A stretch of 64,000 nucleotides of DNA from Rhodamnia argentea (taxonomy: Eukaryota > Streptophyta > Magnoliopsida > Myrtales > Myrtaceae), in assembly GCF_020921035.1 (NCBI RefSeq), contig NC_063159.1, forward strand, positions 5,992,501 through 6,056,500, written 5' to 3'. The notes below the pieces were generated by a model that did not search any database, was not told where the DNA came from, and saw nothing but the letters and a program-made list of their open reading frames with translations. Shown here one piece after another: positions 24,593 to 36,689 of this stretch. A program made the translations under genes and the position numbers. Within the stretch, counting starts at the first letter, position 1. Each line of letters starts with the position of its first letter.

Positions 24593-25259
24593 GGCCTAAT
24601 TCCCTAGAAAATCCCCAACTTAAGGTCAAGTCTCAAATCTGTCCCAATTTTTTTTATCTAAAAAAAAATCCCAAACTTTATGTTCAATCCCAAATTTGCC
24701 CCGAACATTTTGTTTGTCTCGAAAAAAACCCTAAACTTTAGGTAAAACACAAATCTATCCCGAACCTTTTTTTTTTCTAAGAAAAAATCACCAATTTTTA
24801 CCCTAATCTCAAAACTTCCCCGTAAGCCCTCTGTCCAAAAATCAATGTTACGCGTCCTTAATTTTCATATATCTTAGAACCGTTTCCTTTTGTGGAATTT
24901 TTTTAGTGGGGGTGGAGAAGCCGTGTTGATTCATACCAACTGCTCCATTACTTTGCTAATGTTGATTTTTTTTTTTTTATCGATGTCGAAATGTCATATC
25001 AAGTTGGGAATGAACCACGGGGTAGATTTGAGAATACATTGAACATTTGTGATTTTTTTACACAAAACAAAATTCAAGGCATATTTGGGACTGTTCCTAA
25101 AGTGTTGGGCTGCTTTTTTCAGACCAAAAAAAAAAAAAAAAGTTGGGGGCGGATTTAGGACTGGACCTAAAGTTTGGGATTTTTTTCTGAGACAAAAAAA
25201 AATTCAAGATAGATTTGTGAACTAAACTAAAGTTTGGATTTTTTTAGGGAACTAGGCCC
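24593..25259. mobile_element. Mutator-like foldback element with 9-bp target-site duplication
   Basis: The 667-bp element opens GGCCTAATTCCCTAG and closes TAGGGAACTAGGCCC. Its arms carry tandem words such as 'atcccaaacttta' (left) and 'taaagtttgggat' (right). The direct repeat AATAATTAG occurs at 24584-24592 and 25260-25268, and a 9-bp duplication is the hallmark of Mutator-like insertion. There is no transposase. It sits about 160 bp upstream of the DUF247 TATA box. Confidence 0.75.
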
Positions 25260-25268
25260 AATAATTAG

Positions 25269-26540
25269 TAAGTAACAAAGGAAAATAACGGTTTTACCAT
25301 TCTCAGTGCGCACCACCACTAGATTATTAAACGTTTTTAGATTGCATAAGTGGGCCTCTTCGACCCCAAAAAAAAAAAAAGTTAATAACTTAAAAACAAA
25401 ATGATAAATTCAGCACACTCAATAGTCCACAGTAGATTAGAAAGCATTTAAAATTTCGCAAGAGTAGTCAACAATTAACCAGTAACTTAGCAACAGGATA
25501 AGCGTATTGATCTGAATGATGTAACTATACATGTGTGTATTCGTGCGTATTACAACGTTCATGTGTAACTATCTTAAACCTAGCGTTCTATAATTTTTAA
25601 TCTAGGAGATTCCAAAATTGACCCTAAAATCGGATCAAAAAATTATGGCAAGTTCCAAATTAGGTTCCAAGGAAAATAGAGTACGTTGCAGGTTCCAAAA
25701 TATTGGGAACGGATTATAACAGGATTCTAAAACCTACCCACCCAGTCCATTCTTGCCTCTAGGATTAGATGAAGACCAGATATGCGCCTGAACATTCCCA
25801 CTATAACTTTGCCGAGGACCCATTCGCCCCCAAAAATCTTCTAGTGCTTATTGGTGGCAAAGCGTGTTCGAATACAGAGAATCCCACGTGAGTGAAAAAA
25901 CCTAGAAAAGAAGACAGCCCGCGTGGGGTCAAAATTCCAACTTGCCCGGCGGGATCCATCAAAGGGTCAAAACTGGTTGCCGTACGCGTAAATTCCAGGA
26001 GACGGGGACGCGCTTGGGGGGTATACGACAGACCGTCGCTCTTTCTCTTACGAAAGATATAAGAATTGAGCTTGTAACATAGCACGGCGATCGGATCTGT
26101 TAAACACCGTGCCACGCCGCCCACGCCGTTATCGGATATGTCCCATTCAGGAGCACGATTTAGAAGCCCGGCCTCCAAGCCGGTGTATCTGGTATATGAG
26201 CCGGAACCTCACGAGGACCTAAAGCGGCCTAGTCACCCCCCCATTAACCCGCCTCAGCCCACACGGCCACCCAGAGTCAAGCCGAAGCGGCCCCCGACGC
26301 GGCCGCACCCACCAGGTCAAGCAACCCAGCCACCCCCAAAAAAACCCTGGGTCTTCTGGCGGTGCGCCCATTTCAGGCGGCCCCGGAAAAACAAAGAACC
26401 CCCTGCAGGTCAAGCGGTCCAGCCACCCCTTAAGAGAAGGAAAACCTAGACCCTACCACCGCCACCCCCGGCCCGCCGCCCAGTCCTGCACGGGCCCCGG
26501 TTCCGGCTCCTGCTCACGCTGCCAGGCGTCTATAATGGCG
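25269..26540. other. Intergenic, GC-rich from about 25900
   Basis: The first part is AT-rich. At 25600-25720 'ggttccaaa' words recur. From about 25900 to 26540 the base composition turns GC-rich, and a 103-codon proline-rich, basic ORF lies at 26138-26449 (KPKRPPTRPHPPGQ). It has no recognisable domain and no flanking gene signals, so I do not call it a gene. Confidence 0.4.
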
Positions 26541-28935
26541 ACTCAAAGTTAAACGACCAGCTGGTTCGCAGAAGGATCCTTGCCGGATTCGAACGGATGG
26601 GGGGTCCTTTTCTCAATATGTGAACATCTTTGTTTTTGGTATTTTAGGCCAAGGATCAAGCGTGTGGTTTTTCTTTTGTATTCCAAGTCTGTCTCACTTT
26701 ATTTATCAATTCTATGAATTCGTTCTTGGATCTCAAATGTCTCTAACCCATCTTTCGAGAGAGTATTTGTAATGAACTAGTTGACTGGATGCGCCTTTCC
26801 AGACACATATTCAACCTTAGATAATGGAAAGTGGCCGTTCTGTGGAATGATGTTACCAGAGACAAATCGACAAATTCGAAGGCGAACAAAGAACAATCGA
26901 ACATCGAAGTATTCTCTACAAAAAAATAAAAAATGGATGACATGAGAACTCCTACATTGAGCTAAGGTTTTCGGAAGCCTTAAGCCGTCATTCAAACCAA
27001 GATCCTAGGAACAAATTGAGCTAAGGATGATTACCTGGGATCGACTACAGCGATGTGCAACTCGAGCCATGGACACAGAAAAGCAGTAACGAAGGAGTAG
27101 GCACTTTTTTTTTTTTTTGGTCGGGAAGAGTAAGCACTTGAAATGCCGCCAATCGGAGGTAGGGTAGTCAGAGTGGCACGGCAGCGAAGGAAGGACCTTC
27201 GCCGGAGGAGAGACGCCGGGAAAGCGAGAGAGAGAGGAAGGGCGGACGGGGCTTTTCAGAATTCGGATGGGCCATTTTATCAACTGTTGTGGGCTTCCTT
27301 TCCTAATGGGTCTAATGACGCAAATTGGGCTGATAGGTCTGAACTGATTTTAATGGGCTGCGGTTTATGCCTTTATGATCAAATGAGCTGAAGCCTCCTT
27401 ATTTATTTATTTGTTTTTGTTCATAGTTTTACTGTTTCTTTTCTGACAAAATATGCATATTTGATTTGTCGGCAAAAATTCAGGTGTCAACAATTATAAT
27501 GCAGAAAACGAATCAAATCACAACCTTGAAATATTGTCATGTATTGCGTCATGGTGTCCTGTGAAGTCAAGCAAAGTTGAAGGAAGCAAATTATCGAAGA
27601 AAGTCCGAACGATAAATCGTGACTCTTGATATGTGATTGGTTTGATATAGCATAACGTAATCTTCCTATCGATGTATGAAATTGGAATCTAGGCAACTCA
27701 CTCACTTCATCAATGGTCGCTTTTGAGTCGACAATGATCATTAAGTTCTCTAATGAATACGGTGCTCTTCGTCAAATTGTTACTTTCAAGCTAAATAGCA
27801 TCAACACCAACACGCAATATGTAATAGGACACGACATGCCGACACGTCATTCTAAAAAAATAGAAAATTCTCACATGTTGGGACACGTTATATATTAAAT
27901 GTATATTTTTATATATACATAATAAATTATATTAGTGATGAGTTCTTCTTCTTCTTCTTCTTCTTATGTTATATTACGATTAGTTTTTTTCTTTTTTTCT
28001 AGCTGAGTATATTAGTTTTGGGGTAGCTATGTATATGACTTAAGTATATATATATTTATGATAAATTTACTTTTTGATTCCTAATTTGTTGAAAATGTTT
28101 AAAATTGACCCGTGCATGTCAAAATGGCATGTCGGCGATCTTGAACTCGCGTGTCGCTAGCGTATCACGGAGCGTTAACCATGAGTTGGTTGCATGTCAA
28201 AGAGTGTTAGAATGTGGGAGAGTGTTGGACATGACATATAGACCCTTAGAGAATATCGATGCTTCATAGCTTTCAAGTAATCTAACAGCAGTGATGAAGA
28301 TGTAGTTAAGTTTAAGCAATCTAAAGCGAATTAAGAGGACAATAGCCAAAGCAAAACTTAGAAATTTAGTACAAATTTTACTGGTCTGTCTGCTCCAAGT
28401 CCGATGAATGGTAAATCAACATCATCTATCTCTCTGAAGCTGTGTCTCAAGGGTTGGTTAATTGTCGGGACGATAACAAGCGTAAAAGGCATAGACGGCC
28501 TAGGTGAAGGACCAGGGGCTGCCGAGGTACTCGAGCTTGATTCCCATTCCGCCCATAGTACGTTCCACTTGTTCCGGTGCTACCCGGTCGCTCGCCCAAA
28601 TAACCCGGCCAAGTGGCCAGACTCGACATCGAACGCGACATCCTTAGACGAGATTGTTAAAGAACCTCGCAACCTCCTGGTCGATTCCTAGGAAGTTCGT
28701 GATTATTTACTGCTTCACCAAAACAGGAATGCCACGTCGGTCCCCGTGCTCATGAGACATCTCATGAGGATCACGTAACAATAGCACTGCTCGAATACAC
28801 GCATTGGAGCTCTTCGCTCGATGTCCTGGGTCGCTTTGTTGTAAACTGCTATTTTGTCAGGCGGTGGCTTATTTATTTCGAGTAAGAAGTAGCTAGGTGG
28901 TGAAACCATCGAGGGTCAAAGGAGGAATAGCGGCA
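26541..28935 (-). pseudogene. Broken partial copy of the DUF247 gene, split by insertions
   Basis: Three blocks match, in the same order, the 3' flank and 3' third of the intact DUF247 gene. Block 26541-26672 matches about 22610-22690 (shared 'agaaggatccttgccgga'). Block 27718-27790 matches about 22683-22795 (shared 'gtgctcttcgtcaaat'). Block 28255-28935 matches about 22798-23455. The coding part is 28446-28935. It retains the TAA stop and shared text such as 'catgagacatctcatgagga', but has frame changes and a deletion of about 40 bp that removes the C-terminal membrane segment. The remainder of the gene is missing. Inserts of about 1.05 kb and 0.46 kb separate the blocks; the second contains a (TTC)n run at 27943-27965. 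Confidence 0.75.
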
Positions 28936-28947
28936 TGCTTAGCTTTT

Positions 28948-29790
28948 CAAAACCAAGCAAGGGTTCGATTTAAAAAAAAAGAAAAGGGGAAACCCCGGCA
29001 AGGGAACCCTAAACTCATTAATCATTGGGGGAGCTTCTATCATTTCGTAATAGGATAATTACACAAATAGTCTATGAATTTTGACCCAATATACAATATT
29101 ATCCTTAAACTTTTAATTTACTTAATGTGGTCCATCAATTTTAGCCCAATATGCAATATCGTCGCTTAACTTGTTCAATGTGGTCCCTAAGATTTTAATA
29201 AATATTCAATTAGTCCCTAAACTATATAAAACTCTTGAATAAATATGTTCATTTGACTTCCATTTTGGTATAATTAACGGTGACCATAAAAATAACGTTA
29301 CATGTGGATTATCCAATAACTAATATTCAACTCAAATCAACATGTGATAGTCTACGTCATCAAATAACAATTGAGCATAGTAAACAAGTTCAAAAGGACT
29401 ATTATATTCTAATATGAGTTGATTTTTTTTTTTCTACCGTTGAAACGTGCATGATCGAAAGTCAAATCAACAAGTTCCGTTAATTTGAATTAATGGGATG
29501 ACAACAAATTGGATGTTTTCACATAGTTAGAGAATAGATTGAACATTTACCAAAAATTCAGGAACTATATTGAATAAATTAAAAATTCAAGAGATAACGT
29601 TGCACATTGAGCTCAAGTCCAAAAATCATTTGGGTTATTTTCTTTTCCTCAATTTTGCCATTTAGTTGCTTCATCAACCATTTCATTGAGATTTGTCATA
29701 TCATGCTTCTTCATTTCTCGTCTCATCAAACGGTAGAAACGACGACGTATTGATACGGTCAATGGTTTCATACAATTTCTCCACCCTCTG
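28948..29790 (+). repeat. Direct-repeat block A containing a foldback MITE
   Basis: It begins 'aaaccaagcaaggg', then 'ccctaaactca', then 'gggggagcttctatc'. It contains a large palindromic MITE (about 29040-29650) of the 'gtccctaaacttt' family and ends with 'catcaaacggtagaaacga'. The same order of parts recurs in 30378-31175, so the two blocks are a diverged duplication about 1.4 kb apart. There is no gene inside. Confidence 0.6.
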
Positions 29791-30377
29791 ACAAGAATGA
29801 AAAATGCCTAAGCAATATTCTTAGAAATGAAATAAATTTTAGTGACGAGCTCTCTCATCTCGATCACTAGGAGAAGAGCTCTCTTTGGTTTTCAAGGGTT
29901 CACGAAGGGCATCCTCTTTCTCTCCTTTCAATTTTGCCAAGCCTTGTCGTCCAAAATTCAAAAGCAACAGAAAAGGACATGGTCCAATCATGCCCCGCCT
30001 CGGAACCGGAATTTGTGCCGGGTAGTGCCTTGTTCGGGCACAATAATGTCCCCGGCCACGTTAGTCGAGGCATGGCCCGATGGCCTGTCCTAATATAGCC
30101 AATCCCCTTGTGTAATGAGATTCCAAATTTACTGGTGGTTGAACTCAAATCAAAGAAAACCGACGTCAGTCAGAATTTATGGGCAAGTTTAGGACCGACT
30201 GGCAAACTGGCAAGAGTGCCATGAATGCGAGTCCAAACAGCAAGTTTGCTCAATCGTGTAGCTCCCTAGCTAGTTCTTTCATTGGGCTTTGAGCCCAAAA
30301 CCAAATGAAATAGGCCAAAACTCATCATTAAATAGGGCTAGTTTTGTAGGGCCCAATATCTCTTTCAGTGGGCTTTG
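29791..30377. other. Spacer between repeat blocks A and B
   Basis: Short overlapping ORFs occur on both strands at 29842-30148, with no domain. The phrase 'gggctttgagcccaaaacca' occurs twice (about 30282 and 30370), the second time at the junction with block B. Confidence 0.4.
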
Positions 30378-31175
30378 AGCCCAAAACCAAGCAAGGGAGC
30401 CCTAAACTCAGCACTAATTGGGGGAGCTTCTATCCTTCTTTAATGACATAATTACATGCGGTCTCTGAACTTTAACTCAATATATAATGACATTGCTTAA
30501 TTTGTTTAATATGGTCTTTGAAAATTTGGTAAATGTCCAATTTAATCCCTAAACTATATAAAATTATCGAATGCGATCCTTCCATTAATATTTTTATTTT
30601 GATTTTCAATCTAGTAGATTTGAATGGTAGACGTAAAAATATTGTTATGCATGGATTATCCACATAATAAATATTCAACTCAAATCATGATATGATAATC
30701 ACCGTCATCAAATAACAATTGAACATATTTAAAAAATTTAAAAAATTATTATTATATATGCTAATTTGAGTTGAATATTTTAAGTAAATAGTCCACGTAT
30801 TTTGTTCCTTTTTTCACCATTCAAACCTATGTGATTGAAAGCCAAATCAGCAATTTCCATTGACTTGAATTAATGGGAGGACAATATTTGATATTTTCAT
30901 ATAGTATAGAGACTAAATTGAACATTTACCAAAATTTTAGGAATAATATTGAACAAATTAAAAGTTCATGAATAGCACTGTACATTAGCCAAAAGTTCAC
31001 TAACCATTTGTGTCATTTTTCTTTCCTTAATTTAACCATCAAGTTGCCTCGTCAATGATTTGATTAAGAGGGTCATATCATGCTTCTTAATCTCACATCT
31101 CATCTAACGGTAGAAATGATGGCGCATTGATATGGTCGATGGAATCATACATTATCTCCAATCTCCTCATCCTCT
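30378..31175 (+). repeat. Direct-repeat block B containing a foldback MITE
   Basis: It is homologous to block A: 'aaccaagcaagggagccc' at the start, 'gggggagcttctatcc', a palindromic MITE (about 30440-31020) and 'catctaacggtagaaatga' near the end. Divergence between A and B is substantial, so the duplication is old. Confidence 0.6.
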
Positions 31176-31312
31176 ATGACTCAGGTGACACCTCGATAGC
31201 AAGCATCGTCCTCCACCCAAGACGCTGCTCAAAGCAACTACAACTAGCTTTCAAGTTTAGTGTTAGATGCAAAATTTTCTTTTCCAATTGCCCAATACGA
31301 TATTTATACATA

Positions 31313-31512
31313 GGTGGAGATCCGCTCTTGGACCATGAATGACTTAGCCAATTAGTGTCCAGGGCATTCGAGATGCGTGAATTGTTAAACAGACATGTTT
31401 GAAACATTCAAAACACTAATCAGCACAACATGAGCAATTTTATGAATCTGATTGAATCTTTCCTGGACACTAATTGGCTAAGTCATTCATGATCCGAGAG
31501 CGGATCTCCACC
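31313..31512. repeat. 51-bp inverted repeat with 98-bp loop
   Basis: Arms 31313-31363 and 31462-31512 are reverse complements with only two differences in 51 positions; the left arm starts GGTGGAGATCCGCTC. Partial pairing continues several bases outside. The 98-base loop is AT-rich and non-coding. It could be a small foldback transposon or a hairpin-RNA gene; no target-site duplication was seen. Confidence 0.75.
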
Positions 31513-32319
31513 TTGGTACTGCGGTGGCTAGAGACACCTACTTTATGTTCAATCAAGATCAAAGAATGTTTTTGGCTTTGTTGAGCATGAATTAACTTAC
31601 AATTAGACATGTCAAAATGGGTCATAAACTCATTTCTTCACCAATGTATGATGAGTTGAGTTGTTATATCTATTAGTTCTATTCAATAAATGTGTTTAAA
31701 TATAATATGAATGTTAAATGAGTCATAAATGGATTTATAACTTACTTAGAGCTAACTCACCTTATGATTCTCGTCTTCATTCTCTCTCACCTATACTCGA
31801 TCGGTGCTCACTCACTCACTCGCACTCTCACCTGAGTTTGTATATGAATTTTTAGAAATTGTATAAAAAACGAAAGTATTTTGGAAATATGAGTCGGGTC
31901 TAGTATGGATAACTAGACTTGCATTAAAAACAAATAATCCCTAATCTAGATCTAACATGTAGCGGAACCATAGATCGACATGCCCATAAACATAACTTGC
32001 ATCATTGATTGAATAAAGCATATCACATAGAACAAATATACCTCGATAGCCACAAATTAAAAGCCTCAAAAGTGGATGAGAAAGGATCCAAATCCAACAA
32101 TTTGACAGAAGGGAGCCACAAATTAAAAGCCCCAAAAGTGAATGGGAAAGAATCCAGATTTGACGATCTGACATAAGGGAGAGTATGAGTGCTTATGAAC
32201 ATCGTACGTTACAGAGAGAATATATAGTTTCCTCCTCTTTGGAATGCTAATCAAATCACCCATTATTACGATCAATAAGACTTGCCTTTTTGGTCTTCCT
32301 CTACATGATAACCGATATC
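31513..32319. repeat. Intergenic with 66-bp tandem duplication
   Basis: A 66-bp unit starting 'agccacaaattaaaagcc' is repeated in tandem at 32048-32113 and 32114-32179 with about ten differences. A 'cactcactcactcgcactc' run lies at about 31808-31826. The minus-strand ORF 31941-32174 is produced by the tandem repeat. No gene was recognised. Confidence 0.55.
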
Positions 32320-32330
32320 ATATAATAAAA

Positions 32331-33062
32331 GGCCTAATACCAAAAAAACTCCTAATTTAGCCTTTGTCCCAATTATATCCATTTTTTTTTGTCTCATAAA
32401 AAATTCTCAATTTTTATTTTTGTTCCAATTCTACAGGCCTAATATCCAAAAACCTCAACTTTAGCATTTGTCCCAATTATATCCAAAACTTTTTTTTTGT
32501 CTCATAAAAAACCCCAAAACTTTTACTTTGATGAAATTTGATATTATTCGTTCAAATAATCAGATCTACACATCTAGCTATTCTTTGGGCTGTTGAGTAT
32601 TGGGAAGAATTCAAAACGGGCCGTCTTGAGTGTCTCTATATCTTTCGACAATGTATAGGAGAAGCGGACAATATAGGAGAAATTTGGGATTTTTTCATGT
32701 CGGCTTTGCTAAGATGTAATTCATTAACGACGTGAAAATGTCACGTAGGATCAAATAATAGTAATTATAGATGGAAGGCTAATGATGGTAGAATTGAGAC
32801 AAAAATAAAAGTTTGAGATTTTTTATGATACAAAAAAAGTTTTGAATATAATTGGGACAAATACTAAAGTTGGGGGTCTTTTTGGGTATTAAACCGGAAG
32901 AATTGGGACATATACTAAAATTGAGAGTTTTTTTTAGTATTAGGCCGGTAGAATTGGGAAGAAAGTAAAAGTTGAGGGCTTTTTATAAGATTAAAAAAGA
33001 AAGCTTCGAATATAATTGATAAAAAGGCTAAAGTTTGGATTTTTTTTTTTGGGATATTAGGC
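32331..33062. mobile_element. Mutator-like foldback element with 11-bp flanking repeat
   Basis: It opens GGCCTAATACC and closes GGATATTAGGC. The 11-bp direct repeat ATATAATAAAA occurs at 32320-32330 and 33063-33073. Each arm contains two tandem copies of the terminal unit: the left arm restarts GGCCTAATATCC at about 32435, and the right arm has an inner 'attaggcc' near 32940. There is no transposase. The end sequence is close to that of the element at 24593-25259, so they belong to one family. Confidence 0.7.
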
Positions 33063-33073
33063 ATATAATAAAA

Positions 33074-33509
33074 GCAATTTCGATTTTTGCTTTTTATGGG
33101 TGCAATTAATTTCAATTAAAAGATCAACATGACCATTTGTTACCCGATCCAAATCTGATCAGATCCACTCGTTTAACGGACCTATTTACGGTCAGCACAC
33201 TGCTCCCACAGCCTATGTCCAAAGTCCTCCATCGTGCGGCGCGATCAAAAAGAGAGCCACCACGCTATTTCTAGAACCGGTGTACTTTTTCCAATCGCGA
33301 ATGGAGGGCACCACGCTGGACCAGCCACAGGGATAAAGAAACTTTGAATGAGCCAGCTGCATTCCATTAACCACTAACGCGTCGATTGCCTTTCCCGCTT
33401 TGCAAAGTGCCAAAAATCCTCGTCACCAATGAGCTCGAGCCTTGACCGACGTCCTTCACTCAGTTGATTAGAACTCGGAGAGAGAACCTTCATGTCTAAT
33501 CTTTAAAAT
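33074..33509. other. Intergenic, nothing recognised
   Basis: This is a mixed-composition stretch with a 66-codon minus-strand ORF (33213-33413) without a domain. No repeat arms or RNA gene signals are visible. Confidence 0.45.
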
Positions 33510-33830
33510 AAGGATAAATAACAAAGATAATCTACAGATTTTGACCAATGCTGCTTTGAAATTCCTAAACTTTAAATTTTTTAATCGTAATCCTTAAACT
33601 TTGATCCAATATGCTTCAATATAATCTTTAAATTTTTGGCATTCGTTCGATTTAGTCCATGAATTGCATGAAAATTTTGCATATTATCTCTGAATTTGAA
33701 TTAACGGAAAGACAACACTATATATTTTCAAAGAGTTCATATATTAAATTCAACATAGATCTATATTGAGTTAATTTAAAGTTTAAAGATTAAATTATAC
33801 GCCGGACTAAAGTTCGAGATAAAAGCTCAT
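33510..33830. repeat. Palindromic MITE, 'cctaaacttt' family
   Basis: The left arm phrases ('gaccaatgctgctttgaaat', 'ccttaaactttgatccaat') are mirrored by right-arm text ('aagtttaaagattaaattat', 'actaaagttcgaga'). It is diverged relative to the copy at 18557-18857. Confidence 0.5.
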
Positions 33831-35944
33831 AGACAATGGGACCAAACCCTAAAGCATTGTGCGTCGAGCAAAGCGTGTGGGGTCGTGGAGACGATCTTCC
33901 CCCCCACGTCTCCATTCCATGCATGACGCTTTCGCGTTCTGCCGCCACTTTCACTTTTTTTTTTTTTTCTCCACGAGAATCGTCAAAGGTCAAACTACGA
34001 CGCGGAGGAATTGCGAGGATTATTATGATTAAAGGTGAGAAGAGGAGAAATTGGAGTCCCAAAGCAAGCGTAACCAAAACACATGATTGGACCGGTTTGA
34101 TGTTGCCATCCCACGATTTGATCGCTCGTTTCGTTATTTGACTTCCGTTTGGGGCCGATGGGGAGGCGCATGAACAGTGGGTCTTCACCTACTACTTCCG
34201 ATCATATGGAAGAGAAACCTAACTTTCATGATGATGATGATGATGATGGTCGAGATTGTGACGGATTGATCTTTAATTACATGTTTCATTTTTGCATAGT
34301 CAGATGCTTAGTGCATGTGGCTCCCAAAATAATTTTCCAAGTCTTATCGACGGCCCGACACAGTTTATAATAGGTAACTGTAATGGTACGATTCTTGCGC
34401 TCGTGCTGCAGTTCCTCAAGTGAAATTAAGTTAGAACTACGCGTCAAGCGCTCGCAAACTTGGGGACAATCAGAACATGGCCCTTGAAACTTATGTTCAT
34501 ATGTAACTGTGTCGTTAAAACTACTTATTTGGCGTAATTAACTGACCTAACTAAAAATGGATATGTTTGAACGTATATTTATGATAAGGTTTATGACGTG
34601 ATTGCATGAAAGAAACATTTTAACAGCCGATTATGCTTCGAGTTCGGGTTTAGCACTCCTTTGGTAAGTATTCAAAAAAGGGTCGGGCTTGTAATATAAC
34701 GTAGCACTTCGCTGCGAGGTATGCTTGAATTATCCATGTTTATGTATCAATAGTTACCAAATTAGTCCTAAACCTATTGCGTGAACATCAATTTAATCCT
34801 AGATTATTCAATTTTTTCAATTTAGTTATAAACCTTCGTGTGAAGTTTCAATAGAGTCTTTCCAATGAATATTCGTCGAAAATTGTGGATGTTTCGGTTC
34901 AGTCATCTTTAGCCATCTTACGTAGAAAACCCCAACATCGGCAATTTTCAACGAAAGTTTGGTCGAAAGGATCCCATTGTGATTTTCCACAAAAATTTAG
35001 AACAATGTTGACAAAATTAAAAAGTTTAAAACTGAATTGACCTATTTTTCGTTAAAGTGAGATCCCACCCTAGTTTGGTCAACTCGTGGTCCGAGACTAC
35101 TGTTTTAACTCTTCCAGATTTGGAACTTTCGGTGGCTGTGTTTTCTGGACCACGTGCCAAACCCCGCCTGACAAATGCACGATTCGAATTGCATCTTTAT
35201 TCGCCTCGTCTTGTTTTGCATTTAATTTGCTTGGTAAACGCATCTTTCGGAGTTGATCAAACAAACGAGTCGCCTCACCTAAAAACTCTAGGTTGCGTCG
35301 AGATGGATCATTTAGACAGCAGGACCGTCCTGTTATTCTTGTCCAAATATTTGTCCCCGGCATTCGTCTCCTAAGTCAACAACGAAGGACGGAGCGAGCC
35401 GTTGGAATCGCCACGCAGAACACATCAGATTGTGGCTGGAAAAACACTTCTTCTGGTCAGGTTAAAGGGTTACTCGTGGCGAGATAGTTCGACCTCACGC
35501 CCAGACAGATCGATCTAATTATTGCTAGATGCTCGGGACATTGTCCCCGTGGAATCTTGTTAGTGTGAGAGGAGGGTATATTCGTGTACAATTCTTATCT
35601 TCTATATTTTAATGATAGACATAAATACATTACTTGAAGAGAAAATTTTACTGATTTCGTTTGACTTCGAAGCATAAGGCATTAGTGGGTTTTTTTTCTT
35701 TTTTTTTAAAAAAAATTTGGCCTTGGGTGGCCTTGGATTAACCTTGATATGAGGTTGACGGCCTTGAATAGCCTCAGTTCAAGGTGGCGTCGGCGGCATA
35801 GGCACGAGGTGGAGGAGACACGGATTGGAGACGATGCATGATTTCCGGGTGGAGGATAGCATTCCCTCATTCCCTTAATTTCTACTTCTTCAATTGTAAG
35901 TTGAACTGTCTTCGGGCAAGTGTATCACTCAACACTTTGTTTGC
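33831..35944. other. Intergenic with one foldback arm
   Basis: Overlapping ORFs at 33790-34188 and 35057-35487 have no recognisable domain. A (GAT)n run lies at about 34229-34247. A foldback pair of the 'agtcctaaacc' family may span about 34750-35045. I see no supported gene. Confidence 0.4.
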
Positions 35945-36130
35945 CACCTATACAAATGATCCCTAAACTTTACTCTAACACATAATGTCGTCCATAAAAT
36001 TTTAATTTGTTTAATGTAATTCATGAACTTTAGTCCGATGTGTAATATCGAGTCATGAATTTTTAATTGGTTCAACGTGATCCTTAAATTGGTGATAAAT
36101 ACTCATTTTGGCGCCAAGACTGTGTAAAAA
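35945..36130. repeat. Single arm of the 'gtcc-taaacttt' MITE family
   Basis: It contains 'aaatgatccctaaacttta', 'ttgtttaatgtaattcatga' and 'ttggttcaacgtgatcc' in the order seen in the left arms of the complete copies. The right arm was not found. Confidence 0.5.
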
Positions 36131-36350
36131 TGGTGCAGATGGAGGATCATATAGTAAATATATGTGGTTTGGTTCGTAACTAGTCAATTTTAAGTTGGTT
36201 TCACAATCAGATCGATCCACAATGATAATTAGCTAATATCAAGTGGAGATAGCATAATTCAAGCGATACATAGAAACTTTATACGAAGTGATTTCAGTTA
36301 ACATTGTTGAAACACATGAACTGTCTTTCCTAATCAATTTAGATTATTTC

Positions 36351-36689
36351 TGTTAGGATTAGGAGCACAATCACAACGAAGTAAAGAATAGGGCGAGAAA
36401 GAGAAATTGCGGCACAAAGGTTTATCCTGGTTCACCCTTAAACTAGAGCTACGTCTAATAGAGGATTCTACTATAATTAGTACTTTACACCTATTTGTTA
36501 CAACTCTCAATTACAAGAGAACAAAATGATATATACCAATAACTATTAACTACCAATAACATATGTGCTCAAATAATAAATGTCATATGGCATCCGAGGG
36601 ACGCCGCCCCTTTGAGACCTCCGCCGGAGGCGGCTCTCTTGAACCCATGTGCTTGCCGATCGATGGAGAGTAGCAATCACATCGCAACA
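36351..36689 (+). mobile_element. Solo LTR (339 bp)
   Basis: It opens TGTTAGGATTAG and closes GCAACA. Flanks are ATTTC (36346-36350) and ATTTG (36690-36694), a 4-of-5 target-site match. There is no internal region. It is the most complete of three related copies in the window, with 5430-5620 reversed and 12195-12570. Confidence 0.65.

Noticed and set aside
26138..26449. 103-codon proline-rich basic ORF
   Set aside because: No domain, no clear promoter or terminator, and other frames nearby are equally open because of high GC; it may deserve an expression check but is not supported as a gene.
28447..28641. 64-codon minus-strand ORF similar to one at 22950-23144
   Set aside because: Both are out-of-frame readings of the DUF247 3' region; their similarity only reflects the duplication.
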